Positions 38,591 through 47,978 of a stretch of DNA of 64,000 nucleotides are shown here, piece after piece. The notes under the pieces are model-generated. The model made no database searches, was not told the DNA's origin, and saw only the letters and a program-made list of their open reading frames with translations. The position numbers were made by a program, and so were the translations under genes. Source of the stretch: Vibrio cidicii (GTDB lineage: Bacteria > Pseudomonadota > Gammaproteobacteria > Enterobacterales > Vibrionaceae). Every line of letters begins with the position of its first letter. Position 1 is the first letter of the stretch. Location of the stretch: NCBI RefSeq assembly GCF_009763805.1, contig NZ_CP046804.1, positions 1,984,001-2,048,000 on the forward strand, in the 5' to 3' direction.

Positions 38591-38756
38591 GGCGAAGTCG
38601 GTGCTCTTGTGGCAATTCGGTCTGAGTTTTAATTCTACACAAAATTGCCATTATGAGCGGAATTGCAAACTAGGCTACATCACACTTTTGTCTTTCATCA
38701 CCGTATCGATCCTATTGCTAACAGACTGTGACAGCCATTTGTCAGCAATCGCAAAA

Positions 38757-38794
38757 GTAAAAAAGCCGAATGTCTTTCGACACGCGGCTTTCAA
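38757..38794 (-). terminator. Terminator after bamC
   Basis: Minus-strand hairpin AAAGCCG/CGGCTTT with an inner TGTC/GACA, followed by TTTTTAC. It ends the dapA-bamC transcript. The remaining bases up to 38590 hold no gene. Confidence 0.7.
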
Positions 38795-38826
38795 TCTTAA
38801 ATCAATAAGTGCTTTTACTCTGGCGG

Positions 38827-39846
38827 TTACTCTTGCTTAGCCACGGCGGCCAATACTGGTGCGAGGGATTTTAGTAGTTCCTCTTCCACGGGCTTACCCG
38901 CAGAGTTGGTCACGTTAATGGAGGTTCGGTTACCCAAATCCCCAAACAAGAACGTGTAGGTTCCGGATTTAAGCTCCATCGGTTTCACGCCAATCTCATT
39001 CCAAAACTCATCATCAGGTGACGCGTACTTGGCTTTTAGCGTCCCTTGAGACTGGTTGCGCTCTTCGATATTAAAACCGATACGCGGCAAAATCGTTGGC
39101 AAACGCTGCCATAACACATTGTATGGCGTGCGCGCGATAATCACTGGGAATCCGCTGCGATCGCTGCCCATGGTAATGGGGATCTGTTTGACCAACTCTT
39201 GCGCTTTACGCTGTGCTTCGTCCCGCTTGTTTTGATCATATTGCGAGGTGACGAGGTTGGTCATAAAGACGTTGTAGCGCTCTTTATTGGTTAAGGTGAC
39301 CGGTTTTATTTGCGTACCTTCCCGCCAATCAATCAAGCTGATGCGAAAACCGTAACGATTGTTGGCTTCAAAACGGTCAACTGAGTAACGGCTGCCGATA
39401 TCGGTCTCTTCATCTTCCGATTTCCAAACCAGCCAACCCGTTTCAACATGCGTCTCTGAGCTGGTCTGGATAGGGATTTGACGCTCCGCCAGCATGTTTA
39501 GCACCGTTTGCCAAACCTCTTCCGCTTCTTCTTGCTTGATCAGCCATAGCGTGATCTCACCTTGGTTGCGTTCATAGCGCGCGCCTGGGATCAACTCCAA
39601 AATCTGCTGTGGTGGACGAATGTCGACCTCTTGGCCTATCCCGCCGCTAAAATTACCCTGTGGTATATCGAAATTGGGATAAAACTGCGCCGTCGCGCCT
39701 TCGGGGAGATTCCACGTTTGTAAATCAGCGGTTTCCAGATAGGTAAAATCGTCTTTGGCTTGACGACGTTGAGTTGGACTACTTGAACAAGCAGTGAGCA
39801 CTAAAACAGCCAGCGAGCTAAGCACTAACTGACGAGAAAACTTCAT
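38827..39846 (-). CDS. bamC: Outer-membrane assembly lipoprotein BamC
   Basis: Lipoprotein of the BAM complex that inserts beta-barrel proteins. The 339-residue product has signal peptide and lipobox LVLTAC (Cys at about 20), followed by the unstructured, BamD-binding region. Two helix-grip domains follow, with GQEVDIRPPQQILEL and IGFNIEERNQSQGTLKAKY. It is encoded just after dapA, as in many gamma-proteobacteria. Confidence 0.95.
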   Translation of the reverse strand: MKFSRQLVLSSLAVLVLTACSSSPTQRRQAKDDFTYLETADLQTWNLPEGATAQFYPNFDIPQGNFSGGIGQEVDIRPPQQILELIPGARYERNQGEITLWLIKQEEAEEVWQTVLNMLAERQIPIQTSSETHVETGWLVWKSEDEETDIGSRYSVDRFEANNRYGFRISLIDWREGTQIKPVTLTNKERYNVFMTNLVTSQYDQNKRDEAQRKAQELVKQIPITMGSDRSGFPVIIARTPYNVLWQRLPTILPRIGFNIEERNQSQGTLKAKYASPDDEFWNEIGVKPMELKSGTYTFLFGDLGNRTSINVTNSAGKPVEEELLKSLAPVLAAVAKQE

Positions 39847-39860
39847 TGAAACTCCTAAAG

Positions 39861-39880
39861 CGCCGGAGAATGCTCCGGCG
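39861..39880 (-). terminator. Hairpin between dapA and bamC
   Basis: Perfect 8-base GC-rich stem CGCCGGAG/CTCCGGCG. It lacks a strong T run, so it may be an attenuator or an RNA-processing site that reduces bamC relative to dapA. Confidence 0.5.
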
Positions 39881-39894
39881 TTACTACATCTATC

Positions 39895-40773
39895 TTAGAA
39901 AATACCAGCGTCGGTCATTGCTTTAGCAACAATTGGCTGCGCTTTTTCTGACAATTCAGTCAGCGGTAAACGAAGGTGACCACACTCAATTAAGCCAAGC
40001 TGTTGCGCGGCCCATTTGACTGGAATTGGGCTTGATTCGACAAACAGGTTCTTGTGCAGTGGCATTAAACGTTGGTTGATGATTTCCGCTTCTTCAAAGC
40101 GACCTTCTCTTGCTAAACGGAACATGTCGGCCATGTCTTTCGCCGCAATATTGTTGGTTACAGAAATCACCCCTTGACCACCGAGCTTAACAAAATCCAG
40201 CCCAGTCGCGTCGTCACCACTGAGTAAGATAAAATCTTCGCCACAAAGTTCACGGTGAAGGGCAACTCGTTTTAAATCGCCGGTCGCATCTTTAAGCGCG
40301 ATGATGTTATCGATCTCAGCCAAACGCGCCACGGTTTCTGGCAAAAGGTCAACCGCCGTGCGGCCCGGCACATTATACAGAATTTGTGGCACCGTGCTGA
40401 CTTCAGCAATGGCTTTATAGTGCAGATACAAACCTTCTTGAGTCGGTTTGTTGTAATAAGGAGTGACGCTTAAGCAGGCATCGATGCCTGAATCATTCAA
40501 CAAACGGCTGAATGTGACCGATTCATGGGTGGCATTGGCACCCGTACCAGCAATAACAGGGATTCGACCATTGACGAATTCGACCGTTTTGTTAACTACT
40601 TTAACGTGCTCTTCCACCGTCAAGGTAGAAGACTCACCTGTGGTCCCCACAGCCACGATACCGTTTGTGCCAGCCGCAATATGATATTCAACTAACTTTT
40701 GTAGACCATCAAAATCTACTTCGCCATCTGGCTTGAACGGCGTGAGTAACGCAACGATACTTCCTGATAACAT
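39895..40773 (-). CDS. dapA: 4-hydroxy-tetrahydrodipicolinate synthase DapA
   Basis: Condenses pyruvate and aspartate semialdehyde in the lysine/diaminopimelate pathway. I choose [20 protein letters not shown] (40773), with GGGAG upstream, giving 292 residues; longer upstream starts are not family-like. Motifs are [21 protein letters not shown] and the catalytic Lys in [11 protein letters not shown]. Pairs with bamC. Confidence 0.96.
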   Translation of the reverse strand: MLSGSIVALLTPFKPDGEVDFDGLQKLVEYHIAAGTNGIVAVGTTGESSTLTVEEHVKVVNKTVEFVNGRIPVIAGTGANATHESVTFSRLLNDSGIDACLSVTPYYNKPTQEGLYLHYKAIAEVSTVPQILYNVPGRTAVDLLPETVARLAEIDNIIALKDATGDLKRVALHRELCGEDFILLSGDDATGLDFVKLGGQGVISVTNNIAAKDMADMFRLAREGRFEEAEIINQRLMPLHKNLFVESSPIPVKWAAQQLGLIECGHLRLPLTELSEKAQPIVAKAMTDAGIF

Positions 40774-41081
40774 GTCTTTCTCCCTCATTTGATTCTTCAT
40801 GCATGGTACTGTAAGGCGATTGAAAAAAACAAGAGCGCAAACTCGCTTCCTGAGTACAAGTGGATGAATATTTGAATTGATATGGCTTTCTGTGACTTTC
40901 CCTTGGGGGAAAAGGCTCTCGCGCTCGACTATAGTTACTTGAGATGAGCCTCTTGTCAGCGCTTGGTGAAGAGTGGTCGATGTTTCTGCTTTGCATAAAA
41001 AAACGAACTTACTCGACATTTTGTGCAAATGGATATGCTACCATCCTGCGAAAAATGAAAACGAACAATAAGAGCAACGCT
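40774..41081. promoter_or_regulatory. Divergent dapA/gcvR intergenic region
   Basis: 308 bases with no gene. It should hold promoters in both directions. A small inverted repeat CTTTCCC/GGGAAAAG (about 40892-40910) lies in the dapA leader. I cannot assign specific -10/-35 elements with confidence. Confidence 0.5.
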
Positions 41082-41624
41082 ATGACTCAACATCTGGTAA
41101 TTACTGCCATGGGTACCGACAGACCGGGGATTTGCAACCAAGTCGTGCATCTGGTCACTCAGGCAGGGTGCAATATTATTGACAGCCGCATTGCCATGTT
41201 TGGCAATGAGTTCACCTTGATCATGCTGCTCTCTGGCAGCAGTAACGGCATTGCCAGAGTCGAAACCACCCTGCCGTTACTCGGTCAGGAGCAAGATCTC
41301 ATTACCATCATGAAACGCACCTCGCCGCACAACCCCTTGAGTAATTGCTACACGCTGGAGGTGTTTATCGAGTCAGATGATCGCGTCGGCCTCACCGAAC
41401 AGTTCACCCAGTTTTTTGCTGACAAACAAATTGGGCTGTCGATGCTCAGTGCTCAAACCATTGACAAATCTCTGGTGCAGTTGGAGAAAGATCAGTTCCA
41501 CATTGCGATCACTGCGTCGGTCAACAGCGAATGCAACTTAATGCAACTACAAGAAGACTTTAATGATCTTTGTACCAAGCTCAGCGTACAAGGCTCACTC
41601 AACTTCATTAAAAACACACTATAA
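41082..41624 (+). CDS. gcvR: Glycine cleavage system regulator GcvR
   Basis: ACT-domain protein that, in E. coli, antagonises GcvA when glycine is low. The start MTQHLVITAMGTDRPGICN (41082) gives 180 residues with two ACT domains (about 5-80 and 93-170). An upstream in-frame start would add about 46 non-conserved residues. It is followed by bcp, as in E. coli. Confidence 0.92.
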   Translation: MTQHLVITAMGTDRPGICNQVVHLVTQAGCNIIDSRIAMFGNEFTLIMLLSGSSNGIARVETTLPLLGQEQDLITIMKRTSPHNPLSNCYTLEVFIESDDRVGLTEQFTQFFADKQIGLSMLSAQTIDKSLVQLEKDQFHIAITASVNSECNLMQLQEDFNDLCTKLSVQGSLNFIKNTL

Positions 41625-41639
41625 AAAGGAAGCCCGATC

Positions 41640-42104
41640 ATGAATACGCTGACAGCAGGCATGCCAGCTCCCGCCTTCTCTTTGCTCGATCAAAACGGAA
41701 ATACCGTCTCTTTGGCCGATTTCAAAGGCAAGAAAGTCCTGTTTTACTTTTACCCCAAGGCCATGACACCAGGCTGCACCGTACAGGCCCAGGGACTGAG
41801 AGATGTAAAGGCCGAACTTGACGCGCACAACGTGGTGGTATTAGGTGTCAGCACCGATCCGGTGAAGCGTCTCGGTAAATTTATTGAGCGCGACAACCTC
41901 AACTTTACGCTCTTATCGGACGAAGACCATCAGGTCGCTGAACAGTTTGGCGTGTGGGGACTGAAGAAATTCATGGGAAAAACCTACGACGGTTTGCACC
42001 GCATCAGTTTCTTGATCAACGAGCAAGGGATTATCGAGCAGGTGTTCGACAAGTTCAAAACCAAGGATCACCACGAAGTGGTTCTCAACTACCTTAACGC
42101 GTAA
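41640..42104 (+). CDS. bcp: Thiol peroxidase Bcp (peroxiredoxin)
   Basis: Thioredoxin-dependent peroxiredoxin that reduces hydroperoxides. The 154-residue protein has the peroxidatic Cys in YPKAMTPGCTVQAQGLRD (about residue 46). The Cys five residues further, often the resolving one in Bcp, is not present in the QAQGL stretch. A 15-base gap separates it from gcvR and a terminator follows. Confidence 0.94.
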   Translation: MNTLTAGMPAPAFSLLDQNGNTVSLADFKGKKVLFYFYPKAMTPGCTVQAQGLRDVKAELDAHNVVVLGVSTDPVKRLGKFIERDNLNFTLLSDEDHQVAEQFGVWGLKKFMGKTYDGLHRISFLINEQGIIEQVFDKFKTKDHHEVVLNYLNA

Positions 42105-42138
42105 GGCTAGCATCAAGGTATTGCAAACTAGAATGAAT

Positions 42139-42163
42139 AAGCCCGGACATTAACCGGGCTTAC
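42139..42163. terminator. Bidirectional terminator between bcp and perM
   Basis: Perfect AAGCCCGG/CCGGGCTT stem with a 7-base loop. T-rich sequence follows on the plus strand (ACTTTTATT). It lies between convergent genes. Confidence 0.8.
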
Positions 42164-42165
42164 TT

Positions 42166-43233
42166 TTATTCTATCGCTTCTTGCCCTTCTTGGCTTGGCA
42201 ACGCTTTCCACACCGCTTTGACTAATGTCGCCAGCGGAATAGCAAAGAAGACACCCCAAAATCCCCAAAGCCCACCAAATACCAACACGGCAACAATAAT
42301 CGCCACCGGATGCAGGTTCACCGCTTCAGAAAATAGTACAGGCACCAATACGTTACCATCCAGTGCTTGAATAATGCCGTAGGCAATCAGCAAAGTGTAA
42401 AATTCACTAGAGATCCCCCACTGAAAGAGTGCCACAATCGCAACAGGCACAGTGACAGCCGCAGCGCCGATATACGGGATGAGTACCGACAGGCCGACCG
42501 CGACAGCAAGCAGCGCCGAGTATCTCAGATTAAGTACTGCAAAAGTGACGTAACTGACACCACCAACAATCAAAATCTCCAGAACTTTGCCACGAATGTA
42601 GTTGGAGATCTGCTCGTTCATCTCATGCCACACTTTGTTGGCCAAACGGCGGTTCTTCGGCAGCAACCCGCTGGCCATGCTCATCATTTCATCTTTATCT
42701 TTGAGCAGGAAGAAAACCAATAGCGGCACCAAGATTAGATACACCGCAAGCGTCGCGATGCTGATCAAAGAAGCGAGCGAGCCTTTGACCACGCTTTCTC
42801 CCATACCCAACACTTTGTTTTTCGCGTTGGTAGCAATCGACTCCACAATCTGTAAATTGGCCAACTCCGGGTAACGCTCTGGCAAGGTAGCGATAAACTT
42901 TTGCAAGCCGGTGTACATGCTAGGAATGTCATTAATCAAGTTGCCGACCTGAGTCCAGATAGTTGGAATGAGGCCAAATAACGCCACCAGCATGATACCG
43001 ACAAACAGCAAGATCACTGTCACGACCGCGATGGTACGAGGCACACCGAGACGACGCATTTGTGCCACTGGCCATTCAAGCAAATACGCAAGCACGATGG
43101 CGACCAACAGCGGAGCAATGAGATGCCCAAAAAAGTAGATGGTGATGAAACCGAACAGCAAAATGGCGACTAAGCTGGCAGCATGAGGATCTGAAAAACG
43201 TCGCTTATACCAGCGGCTTATCATTTCAAACAT
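42166..43233 (-). CDS. perM: AI-2E family membrane transporter PerM
   Basis: Polytopic inner-membrane protein of the AI-2E/PerM family (permease-like). The likely start is MFEMISRWYKRRF (43233), giving 355 residues. It has about eight hydrophobic segments and family phrases such as LIPYIGAAAVTVPVA and IIQALDGNVLVPVLF. Its substrate is not known with certainty. It overlaps the end of the TusA-like gene slightly. Confidence 0.88.
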   Translation of the reverse strand: MFEMISRWYKRRFSDPHAASLVAILLFGFITIYFFGHLIAPLLVAIVLAYLLEWPVAQMRRLGVPRTIAVVTVILLFVGIMLVALFGLIPTIWTQVGNLINDIPSMYTGLQKFIATLPERYPELANLQIVESIATNAKNKVLGMGESVVKGSLASLISIATLAVYLILVPLLVFFLLKDKDEMMSMASGLLPKNRRLANKVWHEMNEQISNYIRGKVLEILIVGGVSYVTFAVLNLRYSALLAVAVGLSVLIPYIGAAAVTVPVAIVALFQWGISSEFYTLLIAYGIIQALDGNVLVPVLFSEAVNLHPVAIIVAVLVFGGLWGFWGVFFAIPLATLVKAVWKALPSQEGQEAIE

Positions 43234-43465
43234 CTGACGACACATCCTTTTTGAAAATACGTAGGAGATAAAAGTCGGACTTTACCTGAGTTTCAACCTC
43301 AAAGCGCTGGGCTTGCAAATATCTGACAATATCTTGCAGGGAACTTTGATCTGATATCAGAATAACTGATTGACTTCCTTTAACTAACTCTGCACTGTGG
43401 CGCTTAGCCAACAACAAGGCCATTGGGCAACGATGCGCTCGGAGATCCAATTGTGTGGGTTCCAT
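43226..43465 (-). CDS. TusA-family sulfurtransferase-like protein
   Basis: A 79-residue TusA/SirA-fold protein with the conserved Cys-Pro near the N-terminus (LRAHRCPMALLLAKRH). The Cys is the sulfur-carrying residue in TusA. Its role is uncertain since distant TusA-like proteins serve varied functions. It precedes perM. Confidence 0.8.
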   Translation of the reverse strand: MEPTQLDLRAHRCPMALLLAKRHSAELVKGSQSVILISDQSSLQDIVRYLQAQRFEVETQVKSDFYLLRIFKKDVSSDV

Positions 43466-43641
43466 TATTTTGTCCGTTGCTTATCATAGGCGTGTTATTG
43501 TAAAGCGTTTTTTTGCCGGTGCCAGCTTTTCTCCAAGTTTACTCCGGCGTTTTGTCACTTCGTGTGTGCTTTCTTTACTGATTATTTACGAAACCAATTT
43601 TATGCCCACGGGTCTTAATGTTGCAGCCATATGGAGACTCA

Positions 43642-45105
43642 ATGATTACTATGTTAAAACGCGCTCGCAGCTTGCTAAGCCTCTCTATCGCCATCAGTCT
43701 GGTGACCCCGGCACCGCTTTTTGCCAACACGTTAGATCTACCAGACATCGGCACTGCTGCCGGTGCCACTTTGTCGATTGACCAAGAGCTCATTTATGGC
43801 GACGCTTACATGCGCATGCTGCGCAGCAGTCAGCCGATCATCAATGATCCTGTCCTCAATCAATATATCGACACACTCGGCCATCGCTTGGTTGCCAATG
43901 CCAATGACGTCAAAACCCCTTTCCGCTTTTTTATGATTCGCGATCGCAATATCAACGCATTCGCTTTCTTCGGCGGCTATGTGGCACTGCATTCTGGGCT
44001 GTTTTTGCATGCTCGTACCGAAAGCGAACTGGCCTCCGTGATTGCCCATGAAATTGCCCACGTCACTCAGCGACATCTTGCACGCAGTATGGAGGAACAA
44101 GCGCGACGTTCCCCCGCGACGTTAGCGGCCTTGGCTGGAGCTTTATTATTGGCGATCGCCGCACCAGAAGCGGGAATCGCAGCCATCACCGCCACCACAG
44201 CAGGATCGATGCAAAGCCAAATCAACTACACCCGCAGCAATGAGAAAGAGGCGGATCGGTTTGGCATCAACACCCTAGCCAAAGCGGGTTATGATGCCCA
44301 AGCGATGCCACGATTTTTCTCTCGCCTTGCCGATGAGTATCGCTACGCCAGCACGCCGCCACCCATGCTTCTGACGCACCCCTTACCAGAAGATCGCATC
44401 ACCGACAGCCGAGCCAGAGCGCAAAGCTATCCTCCGCTGCGCGAGATGCCCTCGTTGGACTACCATTTGGCTCGGGCGCGCATCGTCGCGCGCTACGCAG
44501 GCATCGATTCTGATGCCGCAATGGACTGGTTTGCTCGTACACAAAAGAAGGCCGATCCTGCGCTCAAAGCCGCATTTGAATATGGAAGAGCTTTGGTCCA
44601 TCTCGACAAAAAAGAGCTTACCGAAGCGCAAGAGATTTTACTCAAGTTAAGCGCAGCCGATCCCAACAACGTCTTTTATTTGGACGCGCTTGCAGACCTC
44701 TACATCGAGCAGAAACAAGCGCCGAAAGCGGCAACTATGCTTAAAAGTGCGCTCGAACGCATTCCCAACAACCCGGTGCTGACGATAAACTACGCCAACG
44801 CATTGCTTGAAGCGGAAAAAACCGCCGAAGCCGTTCGTCTACTTCAGCGCTACACCCATGATAATCCTGAAGATACCAATGGATGGCATTTGCTTTCGCG
44901 CGCCAACATCAGCCAAGGTAACAGCGGTGAAGATTTGGCGGCGCGAGCAGAGATCTTGGCGCTGCAAGCCAACTGGAACAAAGCAATTCAGTACTACACC
45001 CAAGCCAGTCAACTGGCCACTTTGGGTAGCTTAGAACAAGCGAGGTATGATGCGCGCATTGATCAACTGATGGTGCAGCGCGATCGCTTCCTCGCCTTAC
45101 AATAA
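43642..45105 (+). CDS. bepA: Periplasmic metalloprotease/chaperone BepA
   Basis: M48 zinc protease that helps or degrades outer-membrane proteins stuck in assembly. I prefer the start MITMLKRARSLLSLSIAISL (43642), followed by a signal peptide ending LFANT. The catalytic motif HEIAH lies in VIAHEIAHVTQRH (about 135). TPR repeats fill the C-terminal half (about 310-480), about 487 residues in total. Its neighbours perM and an ArsC-like gene match the E. coli locus. Confidence 0.93.
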   Translation: MITMLKRARSLLSLSIAISLVTPAPLFANTLDLPDIGTAAGATLSIDQELIYGDAYMRMLRSSQPIINDPVLNQYIDTLGHRLVANANDVKTPFRFFMIRDRNINAFAFFGGYVALHSGLFLHARTESELASVIAHEIAHVTQRHLARSMEEQARRSPATLAALAGALLLAIAAPEAGIAAITATTAGSMQSQINYTRSNEKEADRFGINTLAKAGYDAQAMPRFFSRLADEYRYASTPPPMLLTHPLPEDRITDSRARAQSYPPLREMPSLDYHLARARIVARYAGIDSDAAMDWFARTQKKADPALKAAFEYGRALVHLDKKELTEAQEILLKLSAADPNNVFYLDALADLYIEQKQAPKAATMLKSALERIPNNPVLTINYANALLEAEKTAEAVRLLQRYTHDNPEDTNGWHLLSRANISQGNSGEDLAARAEILALQANWNKAIQYYTQASQLATLGSLEQARYDARIDQLMVQRDRFLALQ

Positions 45106-45121
45106 TGAAATGGAGAATGTC

Positions 45122-45466
45122 ATGTCAGTCGTTATCTACCATAATCCTCGCTGCTCAAAGAGCCGCCAAACGCTAGAACTGCTTGAGCAAAATGGGGTAA
45201 CTCCCGAAGTGGTGAAATATCTGCAAACGCCTTTGGACATCGAGCAGTTACAAACCCTTTTCGCACAACTTGGCCTTGCTTCCGTACGAGATATGATGCG
45301 CACCAAAGACGATCTCTACAAAGAGCTGCAATTGGCCGAAGCCAGTGATGAACAACTGTTCGCCGCCATGGCGAAGCATCCTGCGCTCTTCGAACGCCCA
45401 GTGGTGGTTGCAAATGGCCAAGCGCGCATCGGTCGCCCGCCTGAAGCGGTTTTGGAGATTCTATAA
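45122..45466 (+). CDS. ArsC-family reductase (YfgD-like)
   Basis: A 114-residue thioredoxin-fold protein. MSVVIYHNPRCSKSRQTLELLEQ has the ArsC active-site Cys. The conserved Arg residues (MRTKDDLYKEL, FERPVVV, RIGRPPE) match glutaredoxin-dependent arsenate reductases more closely than the Spx-like gene at 33089. I choose this ATG for the GGAGAATGTC just upstream. The E. coli counterpart is YfgD. Confidence 0.88.
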   Translation: MSVVIYHNPRCSKSRQTLELLEQNGVTPEVVKYLQTPLDIEQLQTLFAQLGLASVRDMMRTKDDLYKELQLAEASDEQLFAAMAKHPALFERPVVVANGQARIGRPPEAVLEIL

Positions 45467-45472
45467 CTGCCA

Positions 45473-46042
45473 ATGAGTACACATATTCTCATTCTCTATT
45501 ACAGCCGCCACGGTAAAACCAAACTGTTGGCGCGACAAATCGCACGTGGCGCCGCCTCCGTAAACGGATGTGAAGTGACTTTGCGCACCGTAGCAGAACT
45601 GACTGCGAGCTCACAGCAAGCGAGCGATCCTGTGGTTACTCTGGACGAGTTGAAGCAGTGTGACGGACTGGCGATGGGCAGCCCGGTGTGGTTTGGCAAC
45701 ATGGCGGCACCACTGAAACATTTTTGGGACCAAACCAGCCACTTATGGCTCAATGGCGATCTGATTGACAAGCCTGCCTGCGTGTTTACCTCTTCCTCCA
45801 CCATGCACGGTGGGCAAGAAACTACGTTACAGAGTATGATGACCCCCCTTTTGCATCACGGCATGTTGATCTTGGGCATTCCCTACTCTGAACCACTGTT
45901 GCATCAAACCCGCTCTGGCGGAACACCTTACGGTGCGAGCAGTGTCGGCCACGAAGCCACCTTGACCACAGAAGAGAGCCAACTGGCACAGCAATTAGGA
46001 AAACGCCTGGCACAGATCGCCAGAAAACAAAAGGAGTCGTAA
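45473..46042 (+). CDS. WrbA-like NAD(P)H:quinone oxidoreductase (flavodoxin fold)
   Basis: Flavoprotein of 189 residues with an N-terminal FMN-binding loop (YYSRHGKTKLLARQ). Further family motifs are GSPVWFGNMAAPLKHFWD and FTSSSTMHGGQETTL, typical of the WrbA family, which reduces quinones by two electrons. The stop and the next ATG are adjacent (DUF2069 gene). Confidence 0.88.
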   Translation: MSTHILILYYSRHGKTKLLARQIARGAASVNGCEVTLRTVAELTASSQQASDPVVTLDELKQCDGLAMGSPVWFGNMAAPLKHFWDQTSHLWLNGDLIDKPACVFTSSSTMHGGQETTLQSMMTPLLHHGMLILGIPYSEPLLHQTRSGGTPYGASSVGHEATLTTEESQLAQQLGKRLAQIARKQKES

Positions 46043-46489
46043 ATGTCCTCACTCTCTATGGGCGCCAAGACGCGTCGCTTTCGCTATTTGGCGCTGTTTG
46101 GCAATTTAGCGCTACTGGCGTGGGTCGCCCTTTGGCAACTGGCTCTTTCTCCGCATCCACATTTGAGCAGCACGGCGTTAGCGATCGCTTGGTGTATTCC
46201 TTTACTGCTGCCGCTTCCCGGCATTATTGCGGGGAAACCTTACACGCACGCTTGGGCTAACTTTGTGTTAATGCTCTATTTCCTGCATGCGTTAACCATC
46301 TTGTATGTGGATGGCGGTGAAAGGTGGCTGGCTTTGGTTGAACTGCTGCTCACCGCACTTGGCTTTGCTGGCAATATCCTGTATGCCCGCACGCGCGGCC
46401 AAGAGCTAGGGTTGAAACTGCAAAAACTGTCGCAGATCGAAAAAGAAGAGAAAGCCAAGTTTGGCAACGAGAAAATGGGTAAGCAGTAG
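46043..46489 (+). CDS. DUF2069 inner-membrane protein
   Basis: A 148-residue protein with about four membrane segments (around 14-32, 40-60, 70-90 and 100-118) and a charged C-terminal tail (QLKLQKLSQIEKEEKAKF-like). It matches DUF2069 proteins, often found after wrbA or yfgD homologues. The function is unknown. Confidence 0.82.
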   Translation: MSSLSMGAKTRRFRYLALFGNLALLAWVALWQLALSPHPHLSSTALAIAWCIPLLLPLPGIIAGKPYTHAWANFVLMLYFLHALTILYVDGGERWLALVELLLTALGFAGNILYARTRGQELGLKLQKLSQIEKEEKAKFGNEKMGKQ

Positions 46490-46515
46490 TTGTTCTTACT
46501 GCTTAGCTTAAATGC

Positions 46516-46543
46516 AAAAACGCCAACTAAGTTGGCGTTTTTT
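46516..46543. terminator. Strong bidirectional terminator
   Basis: AAAAACGCCAAC/GTTGGCGTTTTTT hairpin with a short loop, between the convergent DUF2069 and DUF2066 genes. Confidence 0.88.
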
Positions 46544-46568
46544 AAATCCAAAATATCGCATTGGGATT

Positions 46569-47741
46569 CTAAGAGCGACCTTGCCACTCGTACACCAAGG
46601 GATCGCCATTGGGTAGAGGCTCAGCAACGGTTTCGGTAACGCTGATATCTTGTGCTGGCAGGGTAATTTGCGTTGACGGAGCCGCGCCCTCTTCAGGAGA
46701 AAGGGCTGCCGGATCTGAGTCCAATGTCTCGTCCTCTACCGGGCTCGATAGCGGGTCGTCAAACTTCACCACATGCGGCAACTGTTCCGCTTCTTTTTCA
46801 AATGCCGCTTGCGAGGCGAGCAAGTGAACACGCAGAGTCAGCTCATTACCTTTTATTTTAAGAATGTCGAGGCTTGCCACAGAATTGAGCGCAGTTAACG
46901 CTTTCTCTAAACTAAAGAAGTCGATGGCATTATTGATATTGAGAAATTTCACCACAACTGATTGCGAGGATTCACCAGATACCAGTACAGCACTACGCTT
47001 GGCATAAAAGTCCGCAATGGTATTGATTAGAGTTGCACTCGCATCCTCACCGTTTGCCGAGCCTGTCATCGGCACTTGGTTTGCCGTCTCCATCACTTCT
47101 GGCGGTTGATCGTATAAGCTCCAGCGTAACTGATTGCCTTGCGCGCGAATCACCAACACGCCATCAACCGGATAGCGTTGACTGGCACGACTGATGGGTT
47201 GCACAAAGCCGCCCCACAGATCGGAAATGGCAATGCCCGTAATATCATCAAAATCACCGATCGGCATAGTGAGTGGTAAACCGCGCTCGCGAGCCGCAGA
47301 TTTTAGCCCATCAACGACACTGCCGCCGGAGTGCTCCCAGACGATCGCGCGGTCATAATTTTGCTCTTCCACCAACCAAACCAACAAGTTATTGCGATTT
47401 TCCGACCAAAAAGGCAATTGCGCCTGAGTCAGTAAGGCACGGATCTGCGCGCTATTAAAGAGCAGCTTCACTGACGTCTGCTCACCAAGTTTGCCGTAGC
47501 TAAGCTGGGAGATATAACGCGAGCTTGCTTGCAGCGCTTTACTCACCACCGGGTTGTTCACCGAATCGACCGAGCCCGACGCCCTAACAATCACTTGCTG
47601 CATCGCTTGCTGACGAGCCAACTCTTCACCATTGCTTTTTTCAGCATCAATAGCCACTTCAGCACGATAAATATCAACCTGGGTCAACGCGTAGACCGGC
47701 AAAGCCAACCAGCCGATCATCAATAAAGCTAAATAGCGCAT
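46569..47741 (-). CDS. DUF2066 periplasmic protein
   Basis: A 390-residue protein with a signal peptide (MRYLALLMIGWLALPVYAL). The N-terminal region (VDIYRAEVAIDAEKSNGEELARQQAMQQVIVRASG) matches DUF2066. The C-terminal part is low in complexity and acidic or Pro-rich (about 320-390). Function unknown. In E. coli the replication regulator gene hda lies near here; no hda is seen in this window. Confidence 0.82.
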   Translation of the reverse strand: MRYLALLMIGWLALPVYALTQVDIYRAEVAIDAEKSNGEELARQQAMQQVIVRASGSVDSVNNPVVSKALQASSRYISQLSYGKLGEQTSVKLLFNSAQIRALLTQAQLPFWSENRNNLLVWLVEEQNYDRAIVWEHSGGSVVDGLKSAARERGLPLTMPIGDFDDITGIAISDLWGGFVQPISRASQRYPVDGVLVIRAQGNQLRWSLYDQPPEVMETANQVPMTGSANGEDASATLINTIADFYAKRSAVLVSGESSQSVVVKFLNINNAIDFFSLEKALTALNSVASLDILKIKGNELTLRVHLLASQAAFEKEAEQLPHVVKFDDPLSSPVEDETLDSDPAALSPEEGAAPSTQITLPAQDISVTETVAEPLPNGDPLVYEWQGRS

Positions 47742-47911
47742 ACTTTTCCTAACTTACTGCGTGGGAAGTAAGATGATAAGCAACTATCAAACCATGAGCA
47801 AGAAAACCGCAGAGATTGGCTCTATTTCTTTGTTTAATGAAAAATCGCCACACGGTTGCATAAGATCTCAACAAACAGCACCATTATTGGAAAAAATTGA
47901 TCAAAACTAGT

Positions 47912-47927
47912 TAGCAATCGTTTGCAA
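47912..47927 (+). promoter_or_regulatory. PurR-like operator upstream of uraA
   Basis: TAGCAATCGTTTGCAA matches the core of ACGCAAACGTTTGCGT at 11 of 12 central bases. It lies just upstream of a -10-like TAGAAT (47933-47938) and 52 bases from the uraA start, a position expected for repression. Confidence 0.6.
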
Positions 47928-47978
47928 AGTGATAGAATCCCGCGAATTTATCTGCATATTTGTTAATAGGGAACCTTT

